From CAWELS01 sp964468205 (GTDB lineage: Bacteria; Acidobacteriota; Terriglobia; Bryobacterales; Bryobacteraceae): a stretch of DNA of 64,000 nt. Every line of letters begins with the position of its first letter. Position 1 is the stretch's first letter. Under the pieces are notes generated by a model. It worked only from the letters and a program-made list of their open reading frames with translations. It was not told where the DNA came from and did not search any database. Below are positions 43,983 to 52,394 of this stretch, piece after piece. The DNA lies in contig CAYXVG010000007.1 of NCBI GenBank assembly GCA_964468205.1, positions 101,192 to 165,191 on the forward strand. The letters are read 5' to 3'. The position numbers and the translations under genes were made by a program.

Positions 43983-45557
43983 TTACTCGTCTTCACCGTC
44001 TTCGCCGTCGCTAGCTTGAGCCACCTGGAAATGGCTAAGGGACTGGGCGTACTTCGAGACCCCATCAAACAGCGAGTCGGCGAGCGCCTCGCGGTAGCTC
44101 GCCTGCTTCATCAGCTTCTCTTCCTGAGGATTGCTGATGAAACCGAGTTCCACAAGAATCGACGGCATCTGCGCGCCGATCAGCACCAAGAACGGCGCTT
44201 TTTTTACTCCCCGATTCCGCGCCTTCGCGAAGTGTTTCCGGTGAACTTCATAGACGGAATTCTGGACCACTGACGCCAAGTCCCGCGACTCCTGAATCTT
44301 GTCGTCGAGGGCGATCTTTTGGACCAGGTTTGAAAGCTCGTGCATCGGCATGTCCGAGCCTGCATTTTCCCGCGCCGCCACTTCGAGATCGGCCCGCGAA
44401 CGGGTGAAGTTCAGATAGAAGGTCTCCACGCCGTTCACCGTGCGGTAGCGGGAAGCATTGACGTGAATGGAGATGAAGAGGTCAGCCTGCACGCTGTTCG
44501 CTTTCGCCGTGCGCTCGCGCAGTTTCACGCTCGTATCGCCATCGCGGGTAAGGATCACCTTGCTGCCCATACGCTGCTCGATCAGCTTGGCTAGGCGCTG
44601 CGCAACGTCGAGTGTGACTTCCTTCTCCTGCAGGCCCGTCGGGCCGATGGTTCCCGTATCTCGGCCGCCGTGTCCCGGATCGATCACCACGCGTCCGAGC
44701 TTGAGGCCCAACACCCGGGTCAGAGAATGGCCCCCAGCGCTATTGCCCTGGGCCGGCCTCGCGATCAATTCCGGCTCGGGCGAGGCTGCCGCGGCGGTCT
44801 GTTCTGGTTCGTCACCGGCCGGTGGCTGGGCGGCGGTCTGCTCCGGTTCAGAACTGGCTGGCGGAACAGACGCGGTTTCTGGCGAATCTTCCGGGGGAGT
44901 TGCATCAGCGGTGTCCGCCGTAGCGGTCAACGGCTCGGCCACCGGTTTCTCGATCAGCTCAGGCGAAGGAGCCGCATCTCGCTGCTTCGCCATCTCCTCC
45001 TCAGGCGGGGAGGCCGTGGCGGCAGCTTGCTTCGGCGGGTCTTCCGCCAGCGGAGCTTCTTTCCGGGACTTGACGCCAGCCGCCTGTTTCGGCGGTTCGA
45101 GTTTTCGCTCTTTCGAAAGCGATGGAGCCAACTCGTTGCGGCGCACCTCAACCACCAGGCGATCGGGATTGGAAAGCTGCGAAGCGGAGACTGTGACATC
45201 GTTTCCCAGATCGATGACGATCCGGGTGACGGTCTGCCTGTTCTGCGCAAGCCGGATACGATGAATCAGCCCGTCGTCAACGGCGATGGCGTGTTCAGTC
45301 GTTTCGGAGACTCTCTGGCGCGAGTTCTCGATATCGTAGTAAACCCGGTCCGGGTTGGAAAGCCGCCCGGACTTGTAGCGGAACTGCCCGGTGGTCTGGA
45401 TCGCAACCCGCGTAACATCTCCGAGTGACCAGAAACGAACATCGGTGACCGAGATTTGCGCCCCAAATACCTGCCATGGCGCCATAAGGAGGATCAACAA
45501 AACTGCTGCGGCACGGAAACCACCGCAACACCGCACTGCCTGAAGCAGTGGCGCCAT
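43983..45557 (-). CDS. N-acetylmuramoyl-L-alanine amidase with AMIN domain
   Basis: The protein has 524 residues from ATG at 45557 (AGGAG six bases upstream). A signal peptide ends near VFGAQ. An AMIN domain at about residues 35-130 targets peptidoglycan or the division site. A 150-residue Pro/Ala/Glu-rich linker with repeated EPEQTAA stretches follows, then an Amidase_3 domain from about residue 290: zinc His in VVIDPGHGGRDTGTIG, His in FISIHVNAS and Glu in ILVELGFISNP. It cleaves the stem peptide from glycan during cell separation. The transglycosylase gene lies 56 bases upstream on the same strand. Confidence 0.93.
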   Translation of the reverse strand: MAPLLQAVRCCGGFRAAAVLLILLMAPWQVFGAQISVTDVRFWSLGDVTRVAIQTTGQFRYKSGRLSNPDRVYYDIENSRQRVSETTEHAIAVDDGLIHRIRLAQNRQTVTRIVIDLGNDVTVSASQLSNPDRLVVEVRRNELAPSLSKERKLEPPKQAAGVKSRKEAPLAEDPPKQAAATASPPEEEMAKQRDAAPSPELIEKPVAEPLTATADTADATPPEDSPETASVPPASSEPEQTAAQPPAGDEPEQTAAAASPEPELIARPAQGNSAGGHSLTRVLGLKLGRVVIDPGHGGRDTGTIGPTGLQEKEVTLDVAQRLAKLIEQRMGSKVILTRDGDTSVKLRERTAKANSVQADLFISIHVNASRYRTVNGVETFYLNFTRSRADLEVAARENAGSDMPMHELSNLVQKIALDDKIQESRDLASVVQNSVYEVHRKHFAKARNRGVKKAPFLVLIGAQMPSILVELGFISNPQEEKLMKQASYREALADSLFDGVSKYAQSLSHFQVAQASDGEDGEDE

Positions 45558-45613
45558 TCTCACTCCTCGCCGGCCCGAAGCCGGCGCCTGCAATGGACTA
45601 CACTCCATTTGGA

Positions 45614-46291
45614 CTACCTCGTCCTGAGATGGAGCCGACCCTCGGAATCTACAAAACTCTCAACTGCGCGGTAACCCGATTCGTCAGGCGAGCTGCTCCC
45701 GTCTTTTTCTTCCGCTTCCCGTTTCAATTCCGCATACTTCATCCCAACCCGCTCAACGTAATCCTGTGTCTCGCGGTACGGCGGAATCCATTGGTATTTC
45801 GTCACCGCGCCTTCGCCGGCGTTGTAGGCGGCAAGGGCGAGACGGTTATCCTGAAATACAGACTGCAGGTATTTCAGATAGCGGACACCCGCATCAATAT
45901 TCTGCTCCGGATCAAAGGAATTCTCGATGCCGAAGCGCTTGGCTGTGGCCGGAATCAACTGCATCAAGCCCTGCGCGCCTTTATGGGAGACGGCGAAGGG
46001 ATTGTAGTTGCTTTCGACCTCGATCACAGAGTGGACAAGCAGCGGGTCCACATGGTACTTTCGCGCCACTTCCTCCACAATCCGATCCACTCTGGCGGCG
46101 TTCCGCAAAGTCTGCGCACCGCCCGCGCCCAATCCAATAGATGGGGCGACAACACGGCGCACCAGCCGGCCGGTGCGGGAGTCTACCTGCACAACAGAAG
46201 TCGCCCGCAGCCCGGGGCCGCCGGCGAAACCGGTCTTGGCCGAACCTGCGGTTAACATCAGCACTCCCGCGAGTATAAAACAAAACTTCAT
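45614..46291 (-). CDS. SLT-domain lytic transglycosylase
   Basis: The protein has 225 residues from ATG at 46291, followed by a signal peptide. The SLT domain runs from about residue 80 to 190, with catalytic Glu in HSVIEVESNYNP, then GAQGLMQLIPATAKRFG and AALAAYNAGEGAV. It cleaves the glycan strand of peptidoglycan to 1,6-anhydro products in the periplasm. It probably acts with the downstream amidase. The C-terminal 40 residues are charged. Confidence 0.93.
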   Translation of the reverse strand: MKFCFILAGVLMLTAGSAKTGFAGGPGLRATSVVQVDSRTGRLVRRVVAPSIGLGAGGAQTLRNAARVDRIVEEVARKYHVDPLLVHSVIEVESNYNPFAVSHKGAQGLMQLIPATAKRFGIENSFDPEQNIDAGVRYLKYLQSVFQDNRLALAAYNAGEGAVTKYQWIPPYRETQDYVERVGMKYAELKREAEEKDGSSSPDESGYRAVESFVDSEGRLHLRTR

Positions 46292-46350
46292 TACTTTGTT
46301 CTGTCTCTCTGGCCTAACGCACTTAGGGCACACAATTTACTCGCCAGGAG

Positions 46351-46388
46351 TCACAACCGTGAGTGGAGATATAAGAAGACGGTTGTGA
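46351..46388. promoter_or_regulatory. 10-bp perfect inverted repeat in a divergent promoter region
   Basis: TCACAACCGT (46351-46360) pairs with ACGGTTGTGA (46379-46388) across 18 bases. The 276-base region 46292-46567 lies between the transglycosylase gene and the MobA-like gene and is A+T-richer than its surroundings. A smaller GTAGG/CCTAC repeat is also present. Either an operator for a dimeric regulator or an RNA hairpin is possible. Confidence 0.35.
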
Positions 46389-46567
46389 TGCGCGCTATGG
46401 TTTGAAGCGCCATCGCCAGAACTAACCAATAAGCAGTCGTAACGGGTAGGCAGCTCACCTACCAATGATATTATTCTTGCATAACTTCGCCTGAAACGTA
46501 TCCCACTAATTTTCGTTGTCAGGGATATGGGCCGGGCAAGTGATACCAGACCATGGGCAGCCAAACC

Positions 46568-47146
46568 ATGCAAGCAGGCTTCGTTCTCGTCGGAGGGCGG
46601 AGTTCGAGGATGGGCCGCAACAAGGCGCTGCTGCCCTACCGGGGAACGGTGCTGGCCCGGTACGTTGCGCAAATGGTCCGAGGTGCGGCCGGTTCGGCGA
46701 CACTGGTCGGACCACCAGATCTCTTTGATTCCCTTGGGTTTACAGTGAAGCCGGACATCCGTCCGGGCGCGGGACCGCTGGCCGGCATCGAGACGGCTCT
46801 CACTGGAAGTCAGGCCGAATGGAACTTGATTGTCGCCTGCGATATGCCGGGTCTGCATGCAGCCCTGCTGGAGGAAGCCATCGCGCGCGCCCGACGGTCG
46901 GCGGCACGTTGCGTAATCCCGCAGTCCGCCGCAGGAAAGCTCGAACCCCTGTGCGCCGTTTGGCATCGATCTTGTCTCCACCCCGTCCGCCGCGCCCTCG
47001 ACTCCGGTCAAAACGCGATTCACGATCTGTTGCCCGAACTGGACCTTGAAATCTGGCAACCCGCTGGCGATTTGTGGCACGAAAACCTCAACACTCCCGA
47101 AGATTGGGAGAGGCATGGGAGAATCAAGATAGCTGGAGATGAGTGA
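46568..47146 (+). CDS. MobA-like nucleotidyltransferase
   Basis: The protein has 192 residues from ATG at 46568; an ATG at 46553 is also possible. The GT-A type start GFVLVGGRSSRMGRNKALLPY is the MobA/MocA nucleotide loop, and RPGAGPLAGIETAL and VACDMPGL (metal Asp) follow. Such enzymes attach GMP or CMP to molybdopterin. No other molybdenum cofactor gene is in the window, so another sugar-nucleotide or cofactor role remains possible. It overlaps the ABC ATPase gene by eight bases. Confidence 0.8.
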   Translation: MQAGFVLVGGRSSRMGRNKALLPYRGTVLARYVAQMVRGAAGSATLVGPPDLFDSLGFTVKPDIRPGAGPLAGIETALTGSQAEWNLIVACDMPGLHAALLEEAIARARRSAARCVIPQSAAGKLEPLCAVWHRSCLHPVRRALDSGQNAIHDLLPELDLEIWQPAGDLWHENLNTPEDWERHGRIKIAGDE

Positions 47147-47897
47147 ACGATACCCCCACTACATCGAATTCCGTCACGTCTATAAGACGTTCGACACACC
47201 GGTTTTAGTCGATGTGGGCTTCCACGTGAACGCTGGTGAAACGGTCGCCATCATCGGACGAAGCGGCGTCGGCAAGTCAGTCAGCTTGGCCCACATCATG
47301 GGATTTTTGAAACCCGACAAGGGCAGAATCATCGTCGCTCATACAGATATCACCGACTTCACGGAGGCGGAATTGCGGCGGATCAGGCAGAAGGTGACGA
47401 TGGTCTTCCAGTCCGGCGCTCTGTTTGACTCGATGACCGTGGAGGAAAACATCCTATTTTCTCTCGAACTGCGCGAGGACTATGACGCCAGCAACAAGGA
47501 CGAGATCGTGGACGGCCTCCTCGATATGGTGGGGCTGCGGGCTTTCAAGCAAGCCTATCCAGCCGACCTTTCCACCGGCTACAAGCGGGCGGTCGCCATT
47601 TCCCGGGCGCTTGCCGCCGAACCAGAGTGCATCCTGTACGACGAGCCGACCACGATGGTGGACCCGATTATGTCGGATCATCTGGCCGGCCTCATGCTCC
47701 GTCTGAAGAGACAGCTACATCTCACCTCCCTGGTGGTCACCCATGATTTGGAGCTGATGCATCGGGTGGCTGACAAAGTCGTGGTGCTTTACCAGGGCGA
47801 AGTCGCGTATTTCGGTCCTGTTTCAGAGATTCACCGCTCCGAACATCCTCATATCAAAGAGTTTGTCTCCATGGACACGCTCTACAGCAACGGCTGA
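47139..47897 (+). CDS. MlaF-like ABC transporter ATP-binding protein with atypical signature
   Basis: The 252-residue ATPase has Walker A GRSGVGKS, Q-loop VFQSGALFDSMTVEEN (as in MlaF, the phospholipid-transport ATPase), Walker B CILYDEPTT and switch His in VVTHD. The ABC signature reads LSTGYKR instead of LSGGQ/LSGGM, and the D-loop MVDP is unusual. These changes could lower ATP hydrolysis. No permease (MlaE) or substrate-binding protein (MlaD) is adjacent; the upstream gene is the MobA-like enzyme with an eight-base overlap. Lipid transport at the inner membrane is the family inference. Confidence 0.8.
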   Translation: MSERYPHYIEFRHVYKTFDTPVLVDVGFHVNAGETVAIIGRSGVGKSVSLAHIMGFLKPDKGRIIVAHTDITDFTEAELRRIRQKVTMVFQSGALFDSMTVEENILFSLELREDYDASNKDEIVDGLLDMVGLRAFKQAYPADLSTGYKRAVAISRALAAEPECILYDEPTTMVDPIMSDHLAGLMLRLKRQLHLTSLVVTHDLELMHRVADKVVVLYQGEVAYFGPVSEIHRSEHPHIKEFVSMDTLYSNG

Positions 47898-47899
47898 CC

Positions 47900-49039
47900 C
47901 TAGGAGTCGTCGTTCTGTTCTTCGTCGCTACGGAACAAACCCAATACGCTTTGCATGAATTCCTCGAAAAGCGATGGCGTCTCATCGGGCGGGAGTTCCA
48001 CATACTGGGACTCCCCTGCCCGGTGGACATCCGGCGGGGGCTCCCATGGCCTCTCCTCTACCAGCCGCACACGGTATCCGCTGAATGAATAGGTCTGCCG
48101 GTAGGTTTTCCCATCGTCCGACCGCACGGTCAGCGAGAAGTGGGCGGCAGAAGGGCTCCCGCCAGCATCCTCCTCCGGCTCCAGAACCCTTACCGGGTAG
48201 TAGCCGATCACCTTTCGCTGGATATAGGCTGTCTCGTACCGGTGCCGGCGAAGGCTCCAGACAAATACTCGAAAACTATCGAACTGATAAGTACGGCCGC
48301 CTTGGGATTGTGTCGTCCACAGCCAATGATGTTTTGTTTGTCCGCCATCCAATACCTTACCGAGCGAGGCATAAGCGGTGATGCGGTGACCGCCGGCATA
48401 GTGCGCCACCTCGTCCGGAATCGCCATCACCAACATCCGCGTCAAGACCCAGCCGGCGCGGCCGTCGCTGAGGCGGACCAAGCTCCAGTCGTCCACCGGC
48501 GGTTCGGGAACCGCGGATGGCGGCGCAAACGAGTTCAAGGGCAGGAGTTCTCTGTCGGTATCCTCGGGAGCTTGATAGGCCTCTCGCCGCACAACCCGGT
48601 GCGCCACCACCTCGGCGAGGATTCCCTCCTGCATCTGGTAGAAGCTCGGGGCCTGCCGGTTCGGCTCAGTGTGAACGTTCAGCGTGTCATAGACGGTGGC
48701 CTTCCCTTGGGACGGGAGGCGGGCGGCGTTCATCGACAGCCGGCGCAACCGGGCCATGGCGGCCGCACTGAGAAGCTGGCGCCCGTCGGTCCATCCTTCG
48801 AGGCCCGAGGTGGTGCGGACCCGCGCAAAGCGGCGGCGCCGCTCTATAATGTCGATTTGCTCGCCGTGGTGAAGTGTCGCGACGATATCGGCCTCCGGCT
48901 GCAATTCCGCGATCAGCTCGAGTTCGTACGGCCCGACGAAGGCTCGGGCAATCACCGGCGGCTCAGCCTTTTCGGACTGGCACGCGGCAAGGAAGATGAG
49001 ACCGAGAAAAGCTGCGATGTTGAGCCTGCGCAATCGCAT
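47900..49039 (-). CDS. SH3-domain lipoprotein
   Basis: The 379-residue protein has a lipoprotein signal with lipobox LAAC (Cys about 20). At least two bacterial SH3-like modules follow (about residues 35-90 and 110-205), with GEQIDIIERRRRFARVRT and GRAGWVLTRMLVMAIP. The last 170 residues are beta-rich and unassigned, with an acidic end. Such proteins usually bind peptidoglycan from the membrane. It follows manA by 34 bases and may be the last gene of the coaD run. Confidence 0.7.
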   Translation of the reverse strand: MRLRRLNIAAFLGLIFLAACQSEKAEPPVIARAFVGPYELELIAELQPEADIVATLHHGEQIDIIERRRRFARVRTTSGLEGWTDGRQLLSAAAMARLRRLSMNAARLPSQGKATVYDTLNVHTEPNRQAPSFYQMQEGILAEVVAHRVVRREAYQAPEDTDRELLPLNSFAPPSAVPEPPVDDWSLVRLSDGRAGWVLTRMLVMAIPDEVAHYAGGHRITAYASLGKVLDGGQTKHHWLWTTQSQGGRTYQFDSFRVFVWSLRRHRYETAYIQRKVIGYYPVRVLEPEEDAGGSPSAAHFSLTVRSDDGKTYRQTYSFSGYRVRLVEERPWEPPPDVHRAGESQYVELPPDETPSLFEEFMQSVLGLFRSDEEQNDDS

Positions 49040-49073
49040 TCCAGGTGACTGTGAACACCAGTTTACCAGGGAC

Positions 49074-49880
49074 TCATTTTCGCGGACTGATGGTCCGCAG
49101 AACGCTTGCCTGCGCTACCGGTTCAATGAAGAATTCCGCCCCGGCCGGCGCCCGCCAAAGCTGGCCCGGGCGGAAAGGTTTGCCAGCCAGGGTCCCGCTC
49201 CCCGCGAGAACCGCCAGCAGATGATAGCAGTCCTCCACCGGCCCGTAGGCGGTGGCGGTCACGAACTCCAACAGATCCGTGGTGAAATAATCGCAACTTG
49301 CGAGGCGCATGCCACCGGGAATCGGAACCGGCTGCGCGGCCCCGGGGTGCATTCCGCCGTGGGAGACCCTGACACCGTCCTCTAAATGGAGTTCACGCGG
49401 GCGGCCGTAGTCGTACAACCGGTAGGTGGTGTCGGAGTTCTGCTGCACCTCGCACAACACCAGGTCCGGACCAATGGCGTGAACAGTGTTGGCGGCGACG
49501 AAGTAGGTTTCGCCGGCCCGCACTGGCTTCCAATCGATCAGCCGCTCAATCTCCCCCGTAAGAGCGCTCTCGCGAATTCGCTCCTGGGAAACCGGCTCCT
49601 TGAAACCGAGCCCCAGGCAAGCGCCCGGGCCGGCACGGAGGATACGCCACATCTCGGTCTTCCCGCAGGCGAGTCCGGCCGCGCGAGCCTGCTCGTCGTT
49701 CGGGTGGACCTGAATGGAAAGCCGTTCCAAAGTGAAAATGAACTTGAAGAGGATGTCCTCGGCCGGGAACCAAACCTCGCCGACTTTGCGATCGGGATTC
49801 GGAAACCACGGCGCGAGCGCCGTTGCCCCCCAGACCTTCTCCACGAAAGTGGGGGGCAACAGTTCAGGAGATGCCGCCAT
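49074..49880 (-). CDS. manA: class I mannose-6-phosphate isomerase-like protein
   Basis: The protein has 268 residues from ATG at 49880 (ATG at 49883 is equivalent). Zinc ligands of phosphomannose isomerase are visible: Gln/His in IQVHPNDEQAR, Glu in GKTEMW and His in TVHAIGPD; the catalytic-region Arg lies in YRLYDYGRPRELH. It is shorter than the classical enzyme because it lacks the helical insert, as in the short bacterial subgroup. It interconverts mannose 6-phosphate and fructose 6-phosphate, giving precursors for polysaccharide. Confidence 0.88.
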   Translation of the reverse strand: MAASPELLPPTFVEKVWGATALAPWFPNPDRKVGEVWFPAEDILFKFIFTLERLSIQVHPNDEQARAAGLACGKTEMWRILRAGPGACLGLGFKEPVSQERIRESALTGEIERLIDWKPVRAGETYFVAANTVHAIGPDLVLCEVQQNSDTTYRLYDYGRPRELHLEDGVRVSHGGMHPGAAQPVPIPGGMRLASCDYFTTDLLEFVTATAYGPVEDCYHLLAVLAGSGTLAGKPFRPGQLWRAPAGAEFFIEPVAQASVLRTISPRK

Positions 49881-49925
49881 CATAATAATTGTGGCGCAGG
49901 CGGTTTCGCCTGTCGGAATGGTTGA

Positions 49926-51122
49926 CTATCCCGCCAGCCCTTCCACGAATCTCTGAATCCGGTCGAACCCCTTCTCGAGATCCGCCATGGAAGCGGCGTA
50001 AGAAATCCGGATATGCTCGGTCGTGCCAAACGCCTCGCCCGGCACACACGCCACGTGGGCTTGAGTCAGCAACTTCTCGACGAAATCGAGCGAGCAAGTA
50101 ATCTCGCCGTTGAACGCGGCGCTCACGTTCGGGTAGGCGTAGAAAGCCCCGCCCGGGGGCGTCATCGTCAACCCTTTGATTGCGTCAACGCGGTCAATCA
50201 CGTAGTTCCGGCGCTTTCGGTACTCTTCGAGCATCTCGCCGACAGCGTCCTGGGGTCCGTTGAGCGCTTCAACGGCGGCCTTCTGGGCAATTGAGGTCGG
50301 GTTCGAAGTGGAGTGGCTTTGCAGCTTCTGGGCGGCGGCGATCACCTCTTTCGGGCCGAGTCCGAAACCGATGCGCCAACCGGTCATCGAATAGGTCTTC
50401 GAGAGCGATCCGACGACAATCACGTTGTCCTTGGCGCCGGGCTCCGCGGCAATCGAGAACGGCGCGCCGGAATAGACGAATCGGTCGTAGCACTCGTCGG
50501 TCATCAACCAGATCCCGCGGTCCGCCGTAAGCTTCAGGATCTTCCGGAACTCGTCGTTATCGAGAACGGCACCCGACGGGTTCGAGGGCGAGTTGATGAT
50601 AATGAGCTTCGTCTTGGCGGTGATGTGCTTCTCCACCATCTCGGCCATCAGGGTGAAGCCCTTTGCCTCGTCCGTCTCGCACCAGACGATCTTTGCGCCG
50701 GAGTAATTGACGACATCCTTGTAGGTAACCCAGTAGGGCACGGGGATGATGCATTCGTCACCCGGATTGAGCAGCACTTGCGTGTAGTTGAAAATTGTAT
50801 GCTTACCGCCGACATTGACCATGCACTCGGCCGGCGTATAGCTGGTGCCGTAGTCGCTGGCATGCTTAGCGCAAATCGCCTGCTTCAACTCCGGAATACC
50901 GCCCGCCTGGGTGTACTTCGTGAAGTTGTCTTCAATGGCTTTGATGCCTGCGGCCTTGATGTTCGCGGGGGTAGGGAAATCAGGCTCGCCAGCGCCGAAG
51001 CCGACCACGTCGACTCCCTCGGATTTCAATCGCGCGGACTCCGCGGATACCTTCATTGTCGCGGACATGCTGATCAGGTTCACCCGGTCCGCCAAACCCA
51101 ATTTCGATTGTGATGATTGCAC
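49926..51122 (-). CDS. aspartate aminotransferase-like PLP enzyme (class Ib)
   Basis: The enzyme has 398 residues from a GTG at 51122, supported by AAGGAG seven bases upstream, inside the end of coaD. It shows the class I/II aminotransferase pattern: FGAGEPDFPTP at the N-terminus, the NSPSNPSGAV motif with the cofactor Asn, and the PLP Lys in GSLSKTYSMTGWRIGF at about residue 235; the C-terminal Arg binds the alpha-carboxylate. Class Ib enzymes convert aspartate and 2-oxoglutarate, and often prephenate as well. The gap to coaD is two bases, so they are coupled. Confidence 0.9.
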   Translation of the reverse strand: MQSSQSKLGLADRVNLISMSATMKVSAESARLKSEGVDVVGFGAGEPDFPTPANIKAAGIKAIEDNFTKYTQAGGIPELKQAICAKHASDYGTSYTPAECMVNVGGKHTIFNYTQVLLNPGDECIIPVPYWVTYKDVVNYSGAKIVWCETDEAKGFTLMAEMVEKHITAKTKLIIINSPSNPSGAVLDNDEFRKILKLTADRGIWLMTDECYDRFVYSGAPFSIAAEPGAKDNVIVVGSLSKTYSMTGWRIGFGLGPKEVIAAAQKLQSHSTSNPTSIAQKAAVEALNGPQDAVGEMLEEYRKRRNYVIDRVDAIKGLTMTPPGGAFYAYPNVSAAFNGEITCSLDFVEKLLTQAHVACVPGEAFGTTEHIRISYAASMADLEKGFDRIQRFVEGLAG

Positions 51123-51124
51123 GG

Positions 51125-51625
51125 CTATACTCCTTGAAACTTCTCTCTCAGTTTTTGCTCCACGGCAGGAGGGACCAGTCCATTGATCCTGCCACCGAGA
51201 CTAGCCACTTCCTTGACCATGCGCGAACTGATAAACGAATACGCCTCGCTGGCCATCAGGAACACTGTCTCGATTTCCGGCTGGAGCCGCCGGTTCATAA
51301 GGGCCATCTGCAGCTCGTACTCGTAGTCCGAGATGGCCCGGATACCTCTCAAGATCGCGATCGCTCCCTTCGCCGACGCATAGTCGACGAGCAGCCCGTC
51401 AAAGGAATCAACCTCGATGTGATCACGATCTCGAAGAGACCGCTCGATCATCTGCTTGCGCTCGGCCACCGAAAACAATGACTTCTTGCCTTCGTTGTGG
51501 AGCACCGCCACTACCAGTTTGTCGAACAGATGCGTGGATCGCTCGATGAGGTCGAGGTGCCCGTTCGTAAACGGGTCAAAAGATCCCGGGTAGATTGCGA
51601 TCACGCCCCCCGGCTTTTCGCTCAC
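51125..51625 (-). CDS. coaD: phosphopantetheine adenylyltransferase
   Basis: The 166-residue enzyme starts at a GTG and has the nucleotidyltransferase motif YPGSFDPFTNGHLDL with the T/HxGH signature, and AILRGIRAISDYEYELQMALMN with the substrate Arg. ISSRMVKEVASLGG is the second signature, with Arg where Thr/Ser is common. It makes dephospho-CoA from phosphopantetheine and ATP. It heads a co-directional run with the aminotransferase, manA and the SH3 lipoprotein. Confidence 0.96.
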   Translation of the reverse strand: MSEKPGGVIAIYPGSFDPFTNGHLDLIERSTHLFDKLVVAVLHNEGKKSLFSVAERKQMIERSLRDRDHIEVDSFDGLLVDYASAKGAIAILRGIRAISDYEYELQMALMNRRLQPEIETVFLMASEAYSFISSRMVKEVASLGGRINGLVPPAVEQKLREKFQGV

Positions 51626-51716
51626 CGTGGTCAGATTTCACTCCAGAAAAGGGTAAGCCTAGATTGTACCAGCGATTCGGAACCACTGCTTCGGCCGCGT
51701 TAATCTGAAAGATTGT

Positions 51717-52394
51717 ATGGCGGTGGTAGCCTTTGAAAACGCGTCCCGGCGCTATGTGTCAAACGGCGTCTCCGTAGCGGCTCTCGCGAGTATATCGTTC
51801 GAGGTCCCGGCGGGCTCCTTCGTGGCCGTCGTCGGGCGCTCAGGCTGCGGCAAGTCGACGCTCCTGAATCTAGCCGGAGCGATGGACTTCCCGACCTCGG
51901 GCCGGGTGTTGCTGAACGGTAAGGATACCTCGAAACTCGACGACGCCGGGCTGACACAGACACGGCGGCGGGAAATTGGCTTCGTTTTCCAGTTCTTCCA
52001 ATTGCTCCCCACCCTCAGCGTGGCCGAGAACGTCGAACTCCCCCTCCTGCTGGCGCGGCAAAGCTCCGTACGGGACCGAACCATGGAACGCCTTCGGTGG
52101 GTCGAGATGGAGAACTACGCGCACCGGCTTCCTCACCAGCTTTCCGGCGGCCAGATGCAGCGCGTCGCCATCGCGCGGGCGCTTGTGCACAACCCTAAGT
52201 TGCTACTGGCTGATGAGCCAATCGGCAACCTCGACAGCAAGACCGGACGGATGGTGATCGACCTTCTACGCCGGACCGCCTCCGAACTCGGCGCGACAGT
52301 GCTGATGGCCACCCACAGTACGGAGTCCACTGGGTCCTGCGACAGCATCGTTCATCTGAGGGATGGGCGGGTGGAGGGAGTCGAGAGCCGTTGA
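51717..52394 (+). CDS. LolD/MacB-type ABC transporter ATPase (AttE-like)
   Basis: The 225-residue ATPase has Walker A GRSGCGKST, Q-loop VFQFFQLLPTLS, signature LSGGQMQRVAIARAL, Walker B LLLADEP and D-loop GNLDSKTG, all intact. The length and the GNLDSK loop fit the type VII (MacB/LolD) exporters. Its stop overlaps the TTG start of the permease gene (TTGA). Together with that permease and the AttH-like protein it forms a three-gene exporter operon. Confidence 0.93.
   Translation: MAVVAFENASRRYVSNGVSVAALASISFEVPAGSFVAVVGRSGCGKSTLLNLAGAMDFPTSGRVLLNGKDTSKLDDAGLTQTRRREIGFVFQFFQLLPTLSVAENVELPLLLARQSSVRDRTMERLRWVEMENYAHRLPHQLSGGQMQRVAIARALVHNPKLLLADEPIGNLDSKTGRMVIDLLRRTASELGATVLMATHSTESTGSCDSIVHLRDGRVEGVESR

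Noticed and set aside
46337..47116. 259-codon open frame on the minus strand
   Set aside because: Most of it is antisense to the MobA-like gene, which carries the LVGGRSSRMG motif.
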